Shown here piece by piece: positions 63,195 to 64,000 of a stretch of 64,000 nucleotides of DNA. The DNA comes from Tupaia tana (taxonomy: Eukaryota; Chordata; Mammalia; Scandentia; Tupaiidae). The translations under genes and the position numbers were made by a program. The stretch lies in assembly GCA_026018925.1 (NCBI GenBank), contig JAKSZU010000002.1, forward strand, positions 90,485,475 through 90,549,474. The letters run 5' to 3'. Below the pieces are notes generated by a model. It did not search any database. It was not told the DNA's origin and saw only the letters and a program-made list of their open reading frames with translations. Position 1 is the first letter of the stretch. Each line of letters starts with the position of its first letter.

Positions 63195-63375
63195 ATTACC
63201 TGAAGGGTTGCATGCACTTGTAGGCCCTCATGCCAGAGATAGTGGGGATGTGGTGGGAGAGGAGAAGGAACCCCTCCCAGGGTGTGTGGTCTTGCCTCTA
63301 TCCCTTCTCCTCCATTTCTGCATCCTGTTGAGATCTGGGGCATGTGCATGCACCCATGTGCATAGTGTATTTTTC
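63195..63375 (-). repeat. Diverged, headless tS-c SINE
   Basis: CCAGAGATAGTGGGG, CTATCCCTTCTCCTCC and GCATGTGCATGCACCCATGTG are recognisable body parts. The expected head complement is missing. Confidence 0.7.
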
Positions 63376-63702
63376 TATCTTAAGATCCTCTGGCTGCTTA
63401 TACTGGATTGTCTCCTCTGGGTAAGGTTCTGGATTCGTCATGAGTGCAGAAGATACCTTGTGTGAGATTTGGAAGCAAGAAGTGAGTCAGCAGCAGCCAT
63501 AGTTTTTAGACTGTGAAGGTTGGCAGAGGCTGTCAGGCATTGTGGCAGCCTGTACACAGTGTCAACAGTCTGCCAGCTTACCTGATTGGCAGGAGGCAGC
63601 ACCTGGAACCACAGTGACTCCAGGACATGCCAGATTGCCTTCATCTTTTCTGAGTCCTCAGCCAAGGGGTGGCAGGTCCATTGTGCAAACTCTGGCTTCT
63701 CT

Positions 63703-63928
63703 CTTTCTCTCTTTCTCTGTAAGAGATAGAGAGAGCACGCATGATAAATCATCCCCCAATGAGTCTTGGTCACATCGTCATCCTTTTTCTGCCATTTCTT
63801 TATCCCATTAGGATCCTGGCCACATGCATGCATAAGAGGTGTATTTTTCAAGCCATCAGGGCCAAAATTTGAATTGCAGTTAACCATGTGGAATCTGGCT
63901 CCCTCTGCACTGTGCTATGGGGCCAGCC
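63703..63928 (-). repeat. tS-c SINE with TSD
   Basis: A perfect 13-bp TSD CTCTGGCTTCTCT at 63690-63702 and 63929-63941, although the body is diverged. GTGTATTTTTCAAGCCATC junction complement, head end TATGGGGCCAGCC. Confidence 0.92.
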
Positions 63929-64000
63929 CTCTGGCTTCTCTTGGAGGTCACTCATGGCATTAGGGTTGGAGCTGATGAACAACTTGTAGATTCCAGTTGA

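Larger units (their letters stand above)
26355..64000 (+). other. SASH1 intron 1 (5' part, continues beyond window)
   Basis: Begins with the donor GTGAGTTATC. No convincing second coding exon (expected to begin DGSLGNIDD) was found, so intron 1 is at least 37.6 kb. A very long first intron is usual for this gene in mammals as I recall. It is filled with SINEs in both orientations and older repeats. Confidence 0.85.

Noticed and set aside
1..64000. CRISPR-like array of regularly repeated motifs
   Set aside because: Repeats are dispersed SINEs in both orientations with TSDs; spacing is irregular and the genome is mammalian.

Overview
This is mammalian nuclear DNA. It holds one confidently recognised coding piece, the first coding exon of SASH1 (SAM and SH3 domain containing 1), at 26205-26354 on the + strand. 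The exon sits in a CpG island (about 25500-26480) and ends in a consensus 5' splice site (CTG|GTGAGT). Everything after it is the start of SASH1 intron 1, which runs past the window end. Bases 1 to about 25500 are read as the upstream flank, probably intergenic. No other gene, RNA gene or intact transposon ORF could be supported; nearly all other open frames lie in SINEs, microsatellites or the CpG island.

The window is dominated by about 100 copies of related tRNA-derived SINEs, covering roughly a third of it by my hand count. I use provisional names. tS-a is short (about 150-200 bp): a tRNA-like head, a pyrimidine-rich tract, then a tail like GGTCAAATTAAAATAAATAA. tS-b is long (about 250-290 bp): head like GGGACCAGCAGATGGCATAA, junction GGCTTAAACTCAC, a body with GAGAATGGAGGAGAAGGGAT, and 3' end CCCTATAGCAAAAA. 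tS-c is a second long type: head like GGGCTGGCCC, motif GGATCCCACATGG, junction GGCTTGAAAAACACACC. All share a pol III box A (like TGGCGTGGTGGTTAAGG) and box B (GGTTCGAGTCC). Two further families are present: SINE-d (weak tRNA similarity, tail GGAAGAAAGAAAGAAACTT) and SINE-e (box B GGTTCGAATCC, tail like ATGAATAGAATAAATAAAC). tRNA-only-headed SINEs with mono-, di- and trimeric forms are reported from Dermoptera (colugos), so a colugo such as Galeopterus is my leading but unproven guess; many SINEs here have sharp target-site duplications (TSDs), so they are fairly young.

Older repeats fit a eutherian genome: MIR, L2 and L1 3'-end fragments and ERVL-MaLR (MLT1-type) LTR remnants. SINEs are often nested, which gives relative dates.

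The most interesting observations are: (1) the tS head carries a sequence close to the CTCF core motif, so this lineage may have spread CTCF-like sites; (2) a tandem SINE dimer bracketed by one 17-bp TSD, and two 1.5-mers whose second unit starts near box B; (3) a pure A50 insertion with a perfect 13-bp TSD, apparently a retroposition that left only its tail; (4) three SINEs inserted one after another at the same target; (5) an MIR > MLT1 > SINE nest; (6) inverted SINE pairs, one in the SASH1 intron.
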